From positions 1 through 52,520 of the IMG/VR virus record IMGVR_UViG_3300031576_000059: a stretch of DNA of 52,520 bases; one strand, given 5' to 3'. Of the stretch, positions 23,926-33,994 are shown piece by piece. The notes beneath the pieces are model-generated. The model saw only the letters and a program-made list of their open reading frames with translations. It did no database searches and was not told where the DNA came from. The translations under genes and the position numbers were made by a program. The stretch comes from a virus. Position 1 is the stretch's first letter. Each line of letters starts with the position of its first letter.

Positions 23926-25527
23926 ATGCCCCACCCCATCATCGGTCCCCCCATCGACCCCGAGGAAGAGGACCGCTTCACCGATCCGGTGCAGAAGCGA
24001 GCGCAATCCCGAGCAGCCGCTTTCTTCCGTACCCCGATCCCCGCCTCCTCCCTCCCCGCCGAACCTCCCCCGACATCCCTCTTCAAGCCCACCTTCCTCT
24101 CTTCTCTCACCGCGGCTCTCGGCGGCTTTCAGCGCGGCGCGAGCGCGGGGGCGGAGGCAGCTATCGGAAGAGAGGAGCGCGAAGAGGCCAAGAAGACCCG
24201 AGAAGCTCAACTTGACATTCAACGCCGTGGTGCGAAGACACAAGAGGATCTCGCCGCTCTCACCGCGAGGCGTCTCGAAGAGGAAGCCGCTCAGGCTCGC
24301 CGGGATCGTCAAGATAAAGCGAGAGAGTTCTCCTTCGGGGTCTTCCAAAAGTACCCCGATCTCCACCGGCTCGCTGCATCTGCCGGTATCAACGCCAGCT
24401 CTCTTCTCCGTGGATACTACCTCGGAGACCTCTCTCCTGAACAGGAAAACGCCCTCGCAGGCGGGCTGGCGATGGCGTTTCGAGACGATACCCTCCCTCA
24501 GTTCGTCAAGGACACCATCACCCTCCGTATCGCACACGCCAGATTGGAGAAGCCGAAGTTCACAGTAGAGGACGAAGACAAGATCCGCGAGGAGGTCTTT
24601 GCTGAGAGCCTCAAGTCTGGCCTCGACCCTCTCTCCCGCGCAGAGATGGAAGTAGACAACGCCAGAGCCGAGCGCGAGATGCTAGATGCCCAAATCGCCA
24701 ACCTCAAGGGCCAGAGTCTCCGTGATTTCCTCACCTCCACTTCCGAATCCGAATCCCATGCCCGCGCCGCGATGATCAGTCTCGCTGCGACGGTGTTCAA
24801 GACCGACCCCGATCAGGGCATCGGATCGCTTCAAGCTCTCCTCGGCGCTTCCGCTGATGATCGTGAGGACGCGCTCTCTGGCCTCCCCGCTTCGAAGCCC
24901 GAGGACAAGCGCGCCATCGCGCTCCTGCGTGAAGCGATCAACGAGTACGAGAAGCTGTCGATCTCCCGAAACGCAGCAACCCGAAAGCTCGCAGGAGCCG
25001 CAGATGTGGAGCTGCCGGGAGGGGATCCCTCGATGGCGACGAGGGTGTTGGGGGAGGAGCCAATAGACAAGAGACCTCCGACAGATGTTGGTCCCTTTGC
25101 CCCTCTCCCCGAACCTCTCAGGGGCGGTGAATTCGAGCCCCCCGCAGCGAGTCCTGTTGGGCAGTTCGGCAAGGCGTTCATGGGGGCAGGTCCGGGTCCG
25201 CTGCTCGCGGTTTTTGGGAAGGCCGCAGAGTGGATTGGAGGTGACACCCCCTCTCAGAAGATCGATCACGCCGACAGCCTCGTTGGTGCCGCCCTCGAAA
25301 ACGACCGCGCTCTGCGCTACCTCGCTTCGAAGCTCGACCGCTTCCCTGATCCCACGCAGAACTTCAAGGACGATCCTCGCTGGGCCGATCTCAGCGTCGA
25401 TCAACGAGTCGTCGCTCTCAAGGCCTTCATCTCCGGCAGCAGCGAGGACTACTTCCGCGATTGGGCTATGCTAGTCTCCCTCGGTCACGACACCTGGAGC
25501 CAATGGAAGACCGGCGGAGAGGAGTGA
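23926..25527 (+). CDS. internal virion / ejection-type protein
   Basis: A 533-residue protein. A Pro-rich start is followed by a long, highly charged coiled coil (about 85-135: E-E-R-E-E-A-K-K-T-R-E and R-R-L-E-E-E-A-A-Q-A-R-R), then helical repeats, a Pro-rich linker near 385-400 and a compact C-terminal domain. No catalytic motif seen. ATG 23926 has GGAG seven bases upstream. Position and architecture fit a podovirus ejection protein. Confidence 0.55.
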   Translation: MPHPIIGPPIDPEEEDRFTDPVQKRAQSRAAAFFRTPIPASSLPAEPPPTSLFKPTFLSSLTAALGGFQRGASAGAEAAIGREEREEAKKTREAQLDIQRRGAKTQEDLAALTARRLEEEAAQARRDRQDKAREFSFGVFQKYPDLHRLAASAGINASSLLRGYYLGDLSPEQENALAGGLAMAFRDDTLPQFVKDTITLRIAHARLEKPKFTVEDEDKIREEVFAESLKSGLDPLSRAEMEVDNARAEREMLDAQIANLKGQSLRDFLTSTSESESHARAAMISLAATVFKTDPDQGIGSLQALLGASADDREDALSGLPASKPEDKRAIALLREAINEYEKLSISRNAATRKLAGAADVELPGGDPSMATRVLGEEPIDKRPPTDVGPFAPLPEPLRGGEFEPPAASPVGQFGKAFMGAGPGPLLAVFGKAAEWIGGDTPSQKIDHADSLVGAALENDRALRYLASKLDRFPDPTQNFKDDPRWADLSVDQRVVALKAFISGSSEDYFRDWAMLVSLGHDTWSQWKTGGEE

Positions 25528-25531
25528 TCCT

Positions 25532-27160
25532 GTGGGGCTCCTTGACCGAGTTATCGAGGAGGAGAAACCTGAGCAGGGGTTTCTCGGTCGTACTCTAGGC
25601 CCGCCGACAGGGCTCCTCGACCGCGCTGCCGCGGCACCGGCAGACGCTTTCGCTACTCCAGCTCTCCACAAGGATCTCGGCGATCTCGCAGTCGATCTCC
25701 TCGCCGACCAACTTGACCCCTTCAACCTCCTCCTCCTCGCTTCTGGCTACGGCCTCGCAGCGAAGCTCGGCAAGGCCGTGCCCGCTGTGAAAGCTGTCGG
25801 CGCTCTCACCCGCACCGGCGCACCGATCCTGGAAGCGAATTACGGCCGTCGTGTGCTGCACCGCCTCGCCACCGGCCTCGGCTGGTCGCTGCCCTTCGCG
25901 TCGGTGGAGCTGTTCGAGGAGCCCCGCGAAGGCGGCTCCCGCATCGGTGAGTTCGCGCAGAGTCTCCTCGTATTCGAGGCCCTCGAACTCGGATTCATGG
26001 GGCTCGGGGGTGCAGGATCGATGGCACTCAAAGGCGTCCGCGGCCACCAGCGCATCCTCGAACACCGAGCCGTCGCGGAGACGTTCAATCGCGCCGTTCA
26101 GAGTGCCGAAGCTCGCAACTTCTCTCGCAACGAGGCCATCGACGCCGCGCTCGCCGACATGCTCACCTCGAAGGTCGCCACCATCGAACGTGTCATCGGC
26201 AAGCCCGCGACAGCAGACCTCCTCCAAGTCGCTCAGACCATCGCCTCCAAGACCCCCCAGGAACTCACCGAAGCCGGCCTCGCCAGCTCGTTCGCCGAAC
26301 TCGCCGTGCGCCCTGAAATCTTCGGTGGCTTCAAGCAGCTCGGGATTCCCATCGAGTCCCTCGTGAGGCTGCCGGAAGCGTTTCGCAAGGAAGCCGCAGA
26401 AGCCGCAGCCGCTGTCGCCGAGAAGGAAGCCGCGAAGCTCGCCGAACTCGCTACACAGAAAGCCGCCATGCACTCGCAGATCATCCGCGGCAACCGGGGT
26501 CTCTTTTTCGAGATCCCCGCCAAGAAGCCGGGTGATCGTCCCCGCACCCGCGCTCTCGTTCACACTCCTCTCGATCTCACCAACATCGAGTTCACCGCCG
26601 CTGCGAGGGAGCACTACTCGCAATCCGATCTCGATCTCCTCTCCGACTCCATCCGCGATATGCTCGGCACAGAGCGGGCAGGGCTCTCGTCTCCGGCGTT
26701 CGGAAGGCGGGTTGGAGGCGGAAGTGGAGGTGCCGGTTCTCTCACTGCCCACGGCCTCGAAGGCATCCCTCCCAAAAAGGCCCCCACGAAACCCGGAGGC
26801 AAGCTCGTCTGGTCCCGTGGCACCTTCAAGGAGAAGCCCGCGTTCAACGCTGGCGACTTCACGATCACCCAGAACGACCAGGGCCTCTGGTTGCTGCGAT
26901 ACCCCAAACCCGGCGCACCGGACCAGTCCGAGTTCCGCACCTTCAAGACCGTCGGGGAGGCGCGGGATCGGGCGATTGCGCTGCACGAGGGGAAGGCTCC
27001 AGCGGCAGAAGCGCCACCCGCAGCACCCGAAGCCGTCGCAGCCGCGCCCATTGTCGCCGAGGTGAAGAAGACATTGAAGAAGAAGCCGCTCGTGAAGAAG
27101 CCGAAGGAGGGTGGAGGTACGAGCGGTGCGGCACCTGCACTAGGAGAATCAACCCCATGA
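25532..27160 (+). CDS. internal virion / ejection-type protein
   Basis: A 542-residue protein with a GTG start after GGAG. It has amphipathic, partly hydrophobic segments (D-P-F-N-L-L-L-L-A-S-G-Y-G-L-A-A, F-E-A-L-E-L-G-F-M-G-L-G-G-A-G) that could insert in membranes during ejection, an Ala/Glu/Lys-rich helix near 290-315, and a Lys/Pro/Ala-rich tail (V-K-K-T-L-K-K-K-P-L-V-K-K). No enzyme domain recognised. The stop overlaps the next ATG by four bases. Confidence 0.55.
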   Translation: MGLLDRVIEEEKPEQGFLGRTLGPPTGLLDRAAAAPADAFATPALHKDLGDLAVDLLADQLDPFNLLLLASGYGLAAKLGKAVPAVKAVGALTRTGAPILEANYGRRVLHRLATGLGWSLPFASVELFEEPREGGSRIGEFAQSLLVFEALELGFMGLGGAGSMALKGVRGHQRILEHRAVAETFNRAVQSAEARNFSRNEAIDAALADMLTSKVATIERVIGKPATADLLQVAQTIASKTPQELTEAGLASSFAELAVRPEIFGGFKQLGIPIESLVRLPEAFRKEAAEAAAAVAEKEAAKLAELATQKAAMHSQIIRGNRGLFFEIPAKKPGDRPRTRALVHTPLDLTNIEFTAAAREHYSQSDLDLLSDSIRDMLGTERAGLSSPAFGRRVGGGSGGAGSLTAHGLEGIPPKKAPTKPGGKLVWSRGTFKEKPAFNAGDFTITQNDQGLWLLRYPKPGAPDQSEFRTFKTVGEARDRAIALHEGKAPAAEAPPAAPEAVAAAPIVAEVKKTLKKKPLVKKPKEGGGTSGAAPALGESTP

Positions 27161-30100
27161 GCCTCGCCCTCCTCGAATCCCTCCTCCGCCGCATCGGCTC
27201 CGACGCCACCGCCGAGTCGATCACCCGTACAGTCCTCGACTCGCTCTCTCACGCCCGGCGCACGGGCTCGTCCACGCCTCCCCTTGACCAACTCCGCCAG
27301 CGCATCCGCTCGATTCTCTCCGAGGAGGGCATCACAGCGTTCCAGCAGCGCGAGCGCCAAGCCCGCCTCCCCGGCATGGAGCAATTCGAGATCCCCGACG
27401 TGGCGAAGCTCGACATCTGGGATCGCATCGTCACCTCGGTCGCACGAGCGAGAGAGGAGTTCGAAGGCCCAGCAACCAGCGGCGGTCTCGTGCGGGGCGA
27501 GGAGCCTGTGATAGACCCTCTCACCGGTAAAGTTCTCGCTCCAGCCGTGCTGAAAGAGGGCTTCCGCCGTACTCCCGCACTCCGTCAGGGCGGAGGCGTC
27601 ATTCCGAAGGGGCCAATCGAAGAGGGGGGAGCTATCGCAGTCCACCAGACCCGGTTCTCCGGTGAACCCCCCATCGATAGCGCCGCTTTTATCACCTCCA
27701 TCGCCTCCCGTGCCGGCGAGATCCTCAAGCGCGACTCCGGCGTCTCATCCCGTGAGGGCTCCCGTGTCCTCCAGATCCTCGACCGCGAACTCTCCCGCCT
27801 CCGAGGCGAGATCGCCGCCGAAACCTCCCTCCCCGCGTACCCCATCAGCATGCTCCCTCGCTTCTCCGAGGAGGAAACTCGCCTCTCCACCCTCTCCTCG
27901 AAACTCTCCCGCATCAACACCGCCGCGGACTCCTTCACCGCCACCGGCGAAGTCGCACCGGCGCTCGCCGAGGCCATCCCTGCGCTCGCCGCTGCCCTGC
28001 CCGCCGAACCGGAGCTTGCTCGTACCTTCAAAGTCCCCTCCGGCAAGCGCTTCTCCCTCCCCGCACTCCTCCGAGTCCTCGGCGACGAGATCACCGAACG
28101 CCTCTTCCCAGGCAACAAAGTCCTCCCCTCGATGGACTCCCACACCGTCCGCTCCACCGCCATCGAGATCGCCGAGCGTTACGGTCTCCTCGCGCAAGGC
28201 CAAGCTCGTCGCTCTGACCTCAAGCAGCTCGCAGACCGCGCAGCAAAGATCGGAGAAAAAGCCGGGCTAGCGGAACGGGGGTTCACAAGAAAGGAGCGTG
28301 TGCCCCTTATCAAAGAGGGGATCACTTTGTTGGACGAGCTATCTGCCTCCGTTACCCGCTCCCCCGACGCCCTAATGCGCGTCTCTGCTATCACCCGCTT
28401 CCTCGACGCCCCGATGCGCGTTTCTGCTGAGATCCAAGCCTGGACCCACGCGCTCTACGAGCGTGCCCTCGCTCACAGCCCCTACTCCGAAGTCCGTGAG
28501 CGCCTCAAGCGCCTCGTCGCCACCGAACTGCGCGCCACCGACGCTGACATCACATCCATCCTCCCACCTGACGCCCGCCCGGATCTCCGCATCTCCTTCA
28601 CCGCTGAGATCGCCCCCTTCAAGCAGGAGCGCGGCGTCGAAGCGGCGCTCGAATCCGCTCGCCGTGTCCTCGGGGCTCGCCGAACTCTTGAGCGCGGCGG
28701 CAAGGTGATCGCTCTCCCCGGTGCTCCTGGTCTCTCCTTCGAGCGCGCTGCGATCTCCGACACCCGCTTTACGCCTGGATCAATTCTTCGGGTCAAGGAG
28801 GACCGATTGGCTTTTAGGGCCTCCGGTGGAGGAATAAAGATCGGCGCCATAGGCCCGGCGCTCCACCTCAATTCTCTCGAAGGCCGCGATCTCGTGGTCC
28901 TCTCCACGGGCAAGGGGTTCTTCCGCGTCATCGAGGAAGAGCCGGAGCGCGTCTCTGAGGCCCTCCTCGTCGCACCGTTCGAGAATGGTCTCGTGCGCTC
29001 CGACCTCGCCACACTCATCGAGCCACGGAACGTCGCTACAGTCACTAGTTCCTCCACCCTCTCCCGCCAAAAGGCCCTCGCCGCCGACACCGAAGTCTTC
29101 GCCTCCGCAGGCTCGAATGTCGTCTTCAAAAACGTCGCGGAACGAGCGCGGGCGAGAGCATTGACATCAGCCGGCGAGCCTCTCGTCGCCCTCATCCACG
29201 AACCCAACGGCAGCTTCGTGCAGGCGTGGACGCCGGACGGGATCGACCAAGCGCTTCTCGCCGCGAGCCCTGAGGCGACACTTGAAGTGATCACCGGCCG
29301 CACACCCCTCGAAGCCGTGATCAGAGCCGAGATGTCCGTGAGAGAGGAGACAGCGAATCGAGTGATCCGCATGATCGAAGCCTCCGCAAGCCCAGAGGCC
29401 GCTGAACGCCGCGTCGCCGATCTTCTCACGGCCGCATTCGGAGCCACGACCGACCCCCTCGACACCTCCATCCGCAGAGCCTCCGGCACAGCGATGATCA
29501 AGGCCCTGCGTCGTAGAGCGCCGCGAGGAGCCCCAGAGGAGAATCTCGGCGATCTGGGCCTGCGGCTGCTCAAAGGGGGCAAGATCCCGTCAGGCGCCAC
29601 CGCCACAGGACAGGCCGAGATCGCCGCTTCGCAGCTCGCCGAACTTCGGCAGGTCTGGCACAAGGGCTTCAAAGAGGGATCGTTTGAGGCCACCCGTGAG
29701 CACCCCTTCTTCAGGATCCTCGTCGAACGAGCGAGCCTCCGCACCGCCGCTCGCGCACCTTATCAAGAGACCGCCGAAGCGGTCGTGGATGACCTCATCA
29801 AGCAGATGGAGGAATCGAGCGTCGAGATGCTCTCGCCTCAATTCAAGATGGGCACCTCCCCCTTCGATTGGGCACGCAAGATCGGAACGAAACTCAAGCA
29901 GCGCATCCGTGCCCTCAACATCGATCCCACAACGATACGCCTCCACTCTCTTGGCGAGGCCGAACTCGTCGGGCAACTCGTCCCGCTCACCAAGCCAGGC
30001 AGAATGCGAAGTCGGCTCGTCAAGGTTCAGGAGGAGCTGGCGCTGCCACGAGGATTCCTTGGTCCATCATTGAAGGTGGAAGTCTCGCAGGCGGCAAAGG

Positions 30101-30495
30101 AACTCACCGACGAGATCGCCGCTCTTCGTCTTCGTCTCCGACCGCTTGTTCCGCCGAAGGGCGAGGTCAGTCCCAACCCGCAGCTCCACGCCGAATTGCA
30201 GCAGAAGATCAGCACTCTCACCGCTCGTCTCGCTGAGGAAACCGCCCGAACCGAGATCCCCGGCTCCTCCTCCTCCATTGGCCGCGTCGCCATCTCCGCC
30301 GAGCGCATCGGTGTGCGCCTCGCACAGGGCGGCGAGCCAGTCATCGAGCGCCGCTCGGTGTGGCTGGTCGTTGACTCCTCTCACCTCGGTTTCTGGCGCG
30401 AGACAGCGAGGGCCGAGGAGGCGTATACTGCGCTCGACAACAGGATCTTGAAGCTCGCCCTGACAATGCCAGGTGGACCATGCAAACCGACGTGA
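27157..30495 (+). CDS. giant internal virion protein 1 (1,112 residues)
   Basis: A 1,112-residue, mostly helical protein with many charged coiled-coil stretches. No transglycosylase E-S-x motif, peptidase or polymerase motif was recognised. A beta-rich region near 540-650 (R-F-T-P-G-S-I-L-R-V-K-E-D-R-L) may be a small all-beta domain of the kind seen in large phage polyproteins. Size and place match the largest ejection proteins of podoviruses, which form a tunnel or carry enzymes into the cell. It is coupled to 25532-27160 and overlaps the next small gene by 16 bases. Confidence 0.55.
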   Translation: MSLALLESLLRRIGSDATAESITRTVLDSLSHARRTGSSTPPLDQLRQRIRSILSEEGITAFQQRERQARLPGMEQFEIPDVAKLDIWDRIVTSVARAREEFEGPATSGGLVRGEEPVIDPLTGKVLAPAVLKEGFRRTPALRQGGGVIPKGPIEEGGAIAVHQTRFSGEPPIDSAAFITSIASRAGEILKRDSGVSSREGSRVLQILDRELSRLRGEIAAETSLPAYPISMLPRFSEEETRLSTLSSKLSRINTAADSFTATGEVAPALAEAIPALAAALPAEPELARTFKVPSGKRFSLPALLRVLGDEITERLFPGNKVLPSMDSHTVRSTAIEIAERYGLLAQGQARRSDLKQLADRAAKIGEKAGLAERGFTRKERVPLIKEGITLLDELSASVTRSPDALMRVSAITRFLDAPMRVSAEIQAWTHALYERALAHSPYSEVRERLKRLVATELRATDADITSILPPDARPDLRISFTAEIAPFKQERGVEAALESARRVLGARRTLERGGKVIALPGAPGLSFERAAISDTRFTPGSILRVKEDRLAFRASGGGIKIGAIGPALHLNSLEGRDLVVLSTGKGFFRVIEEEPERVSEALLVAPFENGLVRSDLATLIEPRNVATVTSSSTLSRQKALAADTEVFASAGSNVVFKNVAERARARALTSAGEPLVALIHEPNGSFVQAWTPDGIDQALLAASPEATLEVITGRTPLEAVIRAEMSVREETANRVIRMIEASASPEAAERRVADLLTAAFGATTDPLDTSIRRASGTAMIKALRRRAPRGAPEENLGDLGLRLLKGGKIPSGATATGQAEIAASQLAELRQVWHKGFKEGSFEATREHPFFRILVERASLRTAARAPYQETAEAVVDDLIKQMEESSVEMLSPQFKMGTSPFDWARKIGTKLKQRIRALNIDPTTIRLHSLGEAELVGQLVPLTKPGRMRSRLVKVQEELALPRGFLGPSLKVEVSQAAKELTDEIAALRLRLRPLVPPKGEVSPNPQLHAELQQKISTLTARLAEETARTEIPGSSSSIGRVAISAERIGVRLAQGGEPVIERRSVWLVVDSSHLGFWRETARAEEAYTALDNRILKLALTMPGGPCKPT

Positions 30496-30716
30496 CCGGG
30501 GATGTTCCATATTTTACAAAAGATACGATTTCCCTATCCCCCCAGCGCGATCCCGGATGCTCAAGGTGCTCCTCTCCCCGTGACCGCCTTGGTCAGCGTC
30601 TCTGCCGCCCCTGCCACGCCGCCTACATGCGGTCCTGGCGCGCTCAGAGGCATCACTACACCCGCACCCTCGAATCCCTCCTTCTAGAGGCCCTCCTGCG
30701 ATGCCCACCCCTGTAG
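30480..30716 (+). CDS. small zinc-finger protein between the giant proteins
   Basis: A 78-residue protein with C-S-R-C near residue 27 and C-R-P-C-H-A-A-Y-M-R-S-W-R near 42. This treble-clef-like pair resembles the C-x2-C ... C-x2-C-H-x-x-Y-x-R-x-W-R element of small phage zinc proteins related to endonuclease VII-type folds, but the catalytic part is missing. It overlaps genes on both sides by about 16 bases, so it is translated with the giant proteins. Confidence 0.65.
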   Translation: MQTDVTGDVPYFTKDTISLSPQRDPGCSRCSSPRDRLGQRLCRPCHAAYMRSWRAQRHHYTRTLESLLLEALLRCPPL

Positions 30717-33697
30717 CCGCCGCCGGCTGCCCCGCACTCCAATCCACTCTCCGTGCCGGCGAGAACTTCGCCATTCTCCGTGGCTCCTCTCGCCCCTCGA
30801 ACCCAGAGCGTTACTGGAGCGTCCGGGAGCGCCTCGACCGGGGGCTCGTGGGCCTCGTCAAGGGCCGCGTGGCGACGACGCTCTTTTTCAGCCCCCGAGA
30901 AGCCGACGCCCTGCTCGCCGAACTCCGTGTCCTCTACCGCTCCGAACCTGCCATCACCGCTGTCCTAGAGCGCCACTTCCGCACCGCCATCGAGCAGTTC
31001 AACGTCCGCTCTCAGCAGCTCGGTGACAAGCACACCCGCATCGCTACTATGGACGCTCGTGTCGCCGCTTGGGCCACCCCGACCCACCTTGAGGCCCTCG
31101 GTTTCTCCTTCTCCTTCACCCCGATCAAGCACCTCCTCTCCGCCACCGACGACGCGATCCCGTTGAAGGAGCAGCTCCAGCGCTTCCACGGCGCCCTCAT
31201 CTCCCACATGGACGAGGGCATCGGCATGGCGAACGACGCGGACCTCGCCTCGCTCGGCGTCGCCACCTTCGCCGAGGGCCACGCCAAGACCGTCGAGGCT
31301 CTCCGCTCCCTCAACCTCCCTCGCGTCCGCACTATCTTCGACTACTGGAAGTTACAGCGAGAGCTGTACCTCGAATCCCGCGCCTCGGTCGTCAAAGAGT
31401 TCCGGCGCATGAACCCCTCCTCTCCCTTCAACGACCAGGAGATCGCCGACACCCTCCTCGGCCCAACCCTCGACGCCTACTACGGCCACGTATTCGATCT
31501 CTCCGTGAAATCCGGTCTCGCCGCCGACGAAGCCCTCGCCGCCGCGATCACCGACGGAGGCTGGGAGATCGGCCACCTCAAGCACGGCCCGAGGACACTC
31601 GCATCGTCCATCCGCTCGATCCTCCGAGACCCCAATCCCGAGGCCGCGTGGAAGCGCGCCTTCCCCGGTGTGGACTTCCGCAAACACGAGCAGGAGCTAC
31701 GGCGAGCGGCGCTGGCATCCGACGACGTAACGATGACCCGAGCCCTGCCTCCCGACATCCGAAACCGCTACCTCCTGCGACGCAAAGGCGAGACCGGCTG
31801 GACCCCGGACTGGCGGCTTCAGGCCGAAGTCACATCCCGCTCCGCCGCCCGACACATCCACTTCGGCCCCCTGTTCAACGAGGGCGGCGCGATGCACTCA
31901 CTCATCGTGGATTGGGGGAAACTCGACCCCTCCGGCAGCGCGGCATTCGCAGACGGGCTCGCTCGGGTCGCAGGCGTTACCCCCCGCCGAGACGCCGCCT
32001 TCCGAGACATCGCGGAGTACACCTACGGCCTCACCGGCCTCGTGTACCACGCCATCGTGCTCGCGTGGCCCGGCGTGGCGCTGCCGAACGTCCTTGGACT
32101 CCCCGTCTACGCTCTCGGAGAGGCCGCACGCCCAGGACTCAAGGAAGGCGCCCACGACGTTCTCGCCGCGATCAAGACCACCACCGACTCAGGTTTCCGC
32201 AACGCCCTCGACCGTCTCGGGATGCGCTCCACCTACTCCCGCAACCCCACCATCGAAGGCGCAACCGAAATCGGCCAGCGCCTCTGGCAAGCCTTCGACG
32301 CACAAGACCCCCTCCTCGCTATGCGCTACCTCAAGGAGTCCGCCCTCTCCTTCACCGACTTCATCTCCATCACCGAAACTCACGTCGTGAAGCCGTTCGC
32401 CTACGCGCTCGGTCTCGCCCGGTGGCAACGAGAGAACGGCCTCGTCGGAGTCCCCTTCTCCCAGCTCCCCGAAGAGGCCCTCGACGACATGCTCGGGGCG
32501 ATGATGAGCACCGCTGCGAAGCTCACCGTTCTCCCCGGCGCCTCGAACGTCATGCCCGCGATGCGCGTGGCCCACGACATTCCCGTGATCGGTCCGCTCT
32601 CCACGATGTTCCTCTCGACCCCCGTGAACATCCTTGGCTTCACGACTCGCAACCTCAAGACCATGCTCGACCATCGTGCCCTCCCCGCCGACCGCGCCCA
32701 AGCCGCCCGCGTGTTCGGCACCACCCTTTTCGCCGGCACCGCCATCGCTGGACCCTACTGGTTCTTCCCCTGGTTCCGGGAGATGGAAAGCAGCGAGGAC
32801 CGAGAGGGTCTAATCGGGGCGCTCAACTCGTTCGAGAAGCGCTTCACCCTCGCCGGGGCACTCCAAATCGACCTCGCCCGTCGCCTGAGCCCCATCGCCG
32901 GAGTGTTCGAGCGCTTCTACCCCGTTGGCGCAGCAGGTGTCGGGGAGGCCGCACTCCGCACGACCTTCGGCCCCCTCGGCCCCGCCGCCTCCGACATCCT
33001 CGCCGGGCTATTCGGCAGCGACCTCGCCGCCCGCCGACGAGTTCTCGGAGCGGCCTCGGAGTTCATGGACATCCCTGCGGCGAGCGTGATCCCCGGAGCC
33101 GCCCAAGTCCTCATCCCCGGCGCCACCGGACTCGAACGCATCCTCCGCTCCGTCATGCACGACATCCCCGCCGTAGACGAGCGCGGGTTTACGCTCGACC
33201 CCACCGGGCGCGCCACCCGCCCCGGCCCCACGGAGTTCGGCGAGGTGAAGGCGTGGCTGTTGGGATCGAGAGACCTGGAGGACACCCTTGCCGCCGCCGA
33301 GGGTGTCCGCTTCGACAAGCGAGTCGAGCACCGCTCGACCGTCGAGAAGCAGATGCGCGCCGCGATCCTCGACGGCAACGCTCAACGGGCCATCGATCTG
33401 TGGAGCGCGAACCAGGATCTCTCCCCCGTGATCACCCTCAACGAGGTCGAGCGTGAGGGTCTGTTTCGTCGTCTCCCAGCCCAGGCCCGTGCGATCTACA
33501 CGAGCCCCATCCGCGATGCGCTTCCCCGAGGGCAGAGGGCCGTCGAGCGACTGGCCGCCGGCAACCTCAGCCCCAGGGAGCGCATGAGCGAGCAGGCGAT
33601 CCTCCTCGCCGTGGTGCTCAAGTTGAGGAGCGGTGTCAGGGTTCCGAGCGACGAGCTTCTGGGATCGAGTCTGACTCTGGGGCCGGCGCCACGATAA
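30701..33697 (+). CDS. giant internal virion protein 2 (998 residues)
   Basis: A 998-residue protein, last of the late block. It is helical, with hydrophobic segments around G-L-V-Y-H-A-I-V-L-A-W-P-G-V-A-L, and near 675-690 F-A-G-T-A-I-A-G-P-Y-W-F-F-P-W-F, which could cross a membrane during ejection. The C-terminal 200 residues are charged and repeat-like. No enzymatic motif recognised. Its 3' end meets the minus-strand block head-on; a tiny antisense frame (33636-33737) overlaps its last 60 bases. Confidence 0.55.
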   Translation: MPTPVAAAGCPALQSTLRAGENFAILRGSSRPSNPERYWSVRERLDRGLVGLVKGRVATTLFFSPREADALLAELRVLYRSEPAITAVLERHFRTAIEQFNVRSQQLGDKHTRIATMDARVAAWATPTHLEALGFSFSFTPIKHLLSATDDAIPLKEQLQRFHGALISHMDEGIGMANDADLASLGVATFAEGHAKTVEALRSLNLPRVRTIFDYWKLQRELYLESRASVVKEFRRMNPSSPFNDQEIADTLLGPTLDAYYGHVFDLSVKSGLAADEALAAAITDGGWEIGHLKHGPRTLASSIRSILRDPNPEAAWKRAFPGVDFRKHEQELRRAALASDDVTMTRALPPDIRNRYLLRRKGETGWTPDWRLQAEVTSRSAARHIHFGPLFNEGGAMHSLIVDWGKLDPSGSAAFADGLARVAGVTPRRDAAFRDIAEYTYGLTGLVYHAIVLAWPGVALPNVLGLPVYALGEAARPGLKEGAHDVLAAIKTTTDSGFRNALDRLGMRSTYSRNPTIEGATEIGQRLWQAFDAQDPLLAMRYLKESALSFTDFISITETHVVKPFAYALGLARWQRENGLVGVPFSQLPEEALDDMLGAMMSTAAKLTVLPGASNVMPAMRVAHDIPVIGPLSTMFLSTPVNILGFTTRNLKTMLDHRALPADRAQAARVFGTTLFAGTAIAGPYWFFPWFREMESSEDREGLIGALNSFEKRFTLAGALQIDLARRLSPIAGVFERFYPVGAAGVGEAALRTTFGPLGPAASDILAGLFGSDLAARRRVLGAASEFMDIPAASVIPGAAQVLIPGATGLERILRSVMHDIPAVDERGFTLDPTGRATRPGPTEFGEVKAWLLGSRDLEDTLAAAEGVRFDKRVEHRSTVEKQMRAAILDGNAQRAIDLWSANQDLSPVITLNEVEREGLFRRLPAQARAIYTSPIRDALPRGQRAVERLAAGNLSPRERMSEQAILLAVVLKLRSGVRVPSDELLGSSLTLGPAPR

Positions 33698-33737
33698 TGC
33701 GGGGGTAAATACTTAGAGTCATCGCGTCGATCAGCAT
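33636..33737 (-). CDS. possible 33-residue peptide at the end of the early block
   Basis: ATG 33737 on the minus strand has AAGGAG nine bases upstream and a 33-codon frame ending inside the 3' end of the opposing giant-protein gene. The good ribosome binding site is the main argument; the antisense overlap is the main doubt. Confidence 0.25.
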   Translation of the reverse strand: MLIDAMTLSIYPRIIVAPAPESDSIPEARRSEP

Positions 33738-33757
33738 GTTCAACAACTCCTTCTGTG

Positions 33758-33994
33758 CTAGTGCCACCTCTCCCCCGGCAGCAACGTCATCTGTGTCACC
33801 ACCTCCCTGAACTCCCCCGCCGTCCCCACTTCGATGCTCGTCTCCTGCTCGCATACCGCCTTGAACCTCCCTTCTCCACACCGCTCGCACTTCAACTTCT
33901 CGTCATCGGGCCAATCTGTCAACACCGTCATCGCATTGTCGAGCGCCCGCGTGCAGCCAGCGCATCTGAGGAAGAGTCTAGCTGCCACCTCCAC
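33758..33994 (-). CDS. small zinc-ribbon protein
   Basis: A 78-residue protein with C-A-G-C near residue 11 and C-E-R-C-G near 36, a four-Cys zinc ribbon, and a Leu-rich start. It overlaps the 3' end of the preceding gene by 17 bases. The start is GTG 33994, or GTG 33988. Function unknown; nucleic acid or protein binding would be usual for such ribbons. Confidence 0.65.
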   Translation of the reverse strand: MEVAARLFLRCAGCTRALDNAMTVLTDWPDDEKLKCERCGEGRFKAVCEQETSIEVGTAGEFREVVTQMTLLPGERWH

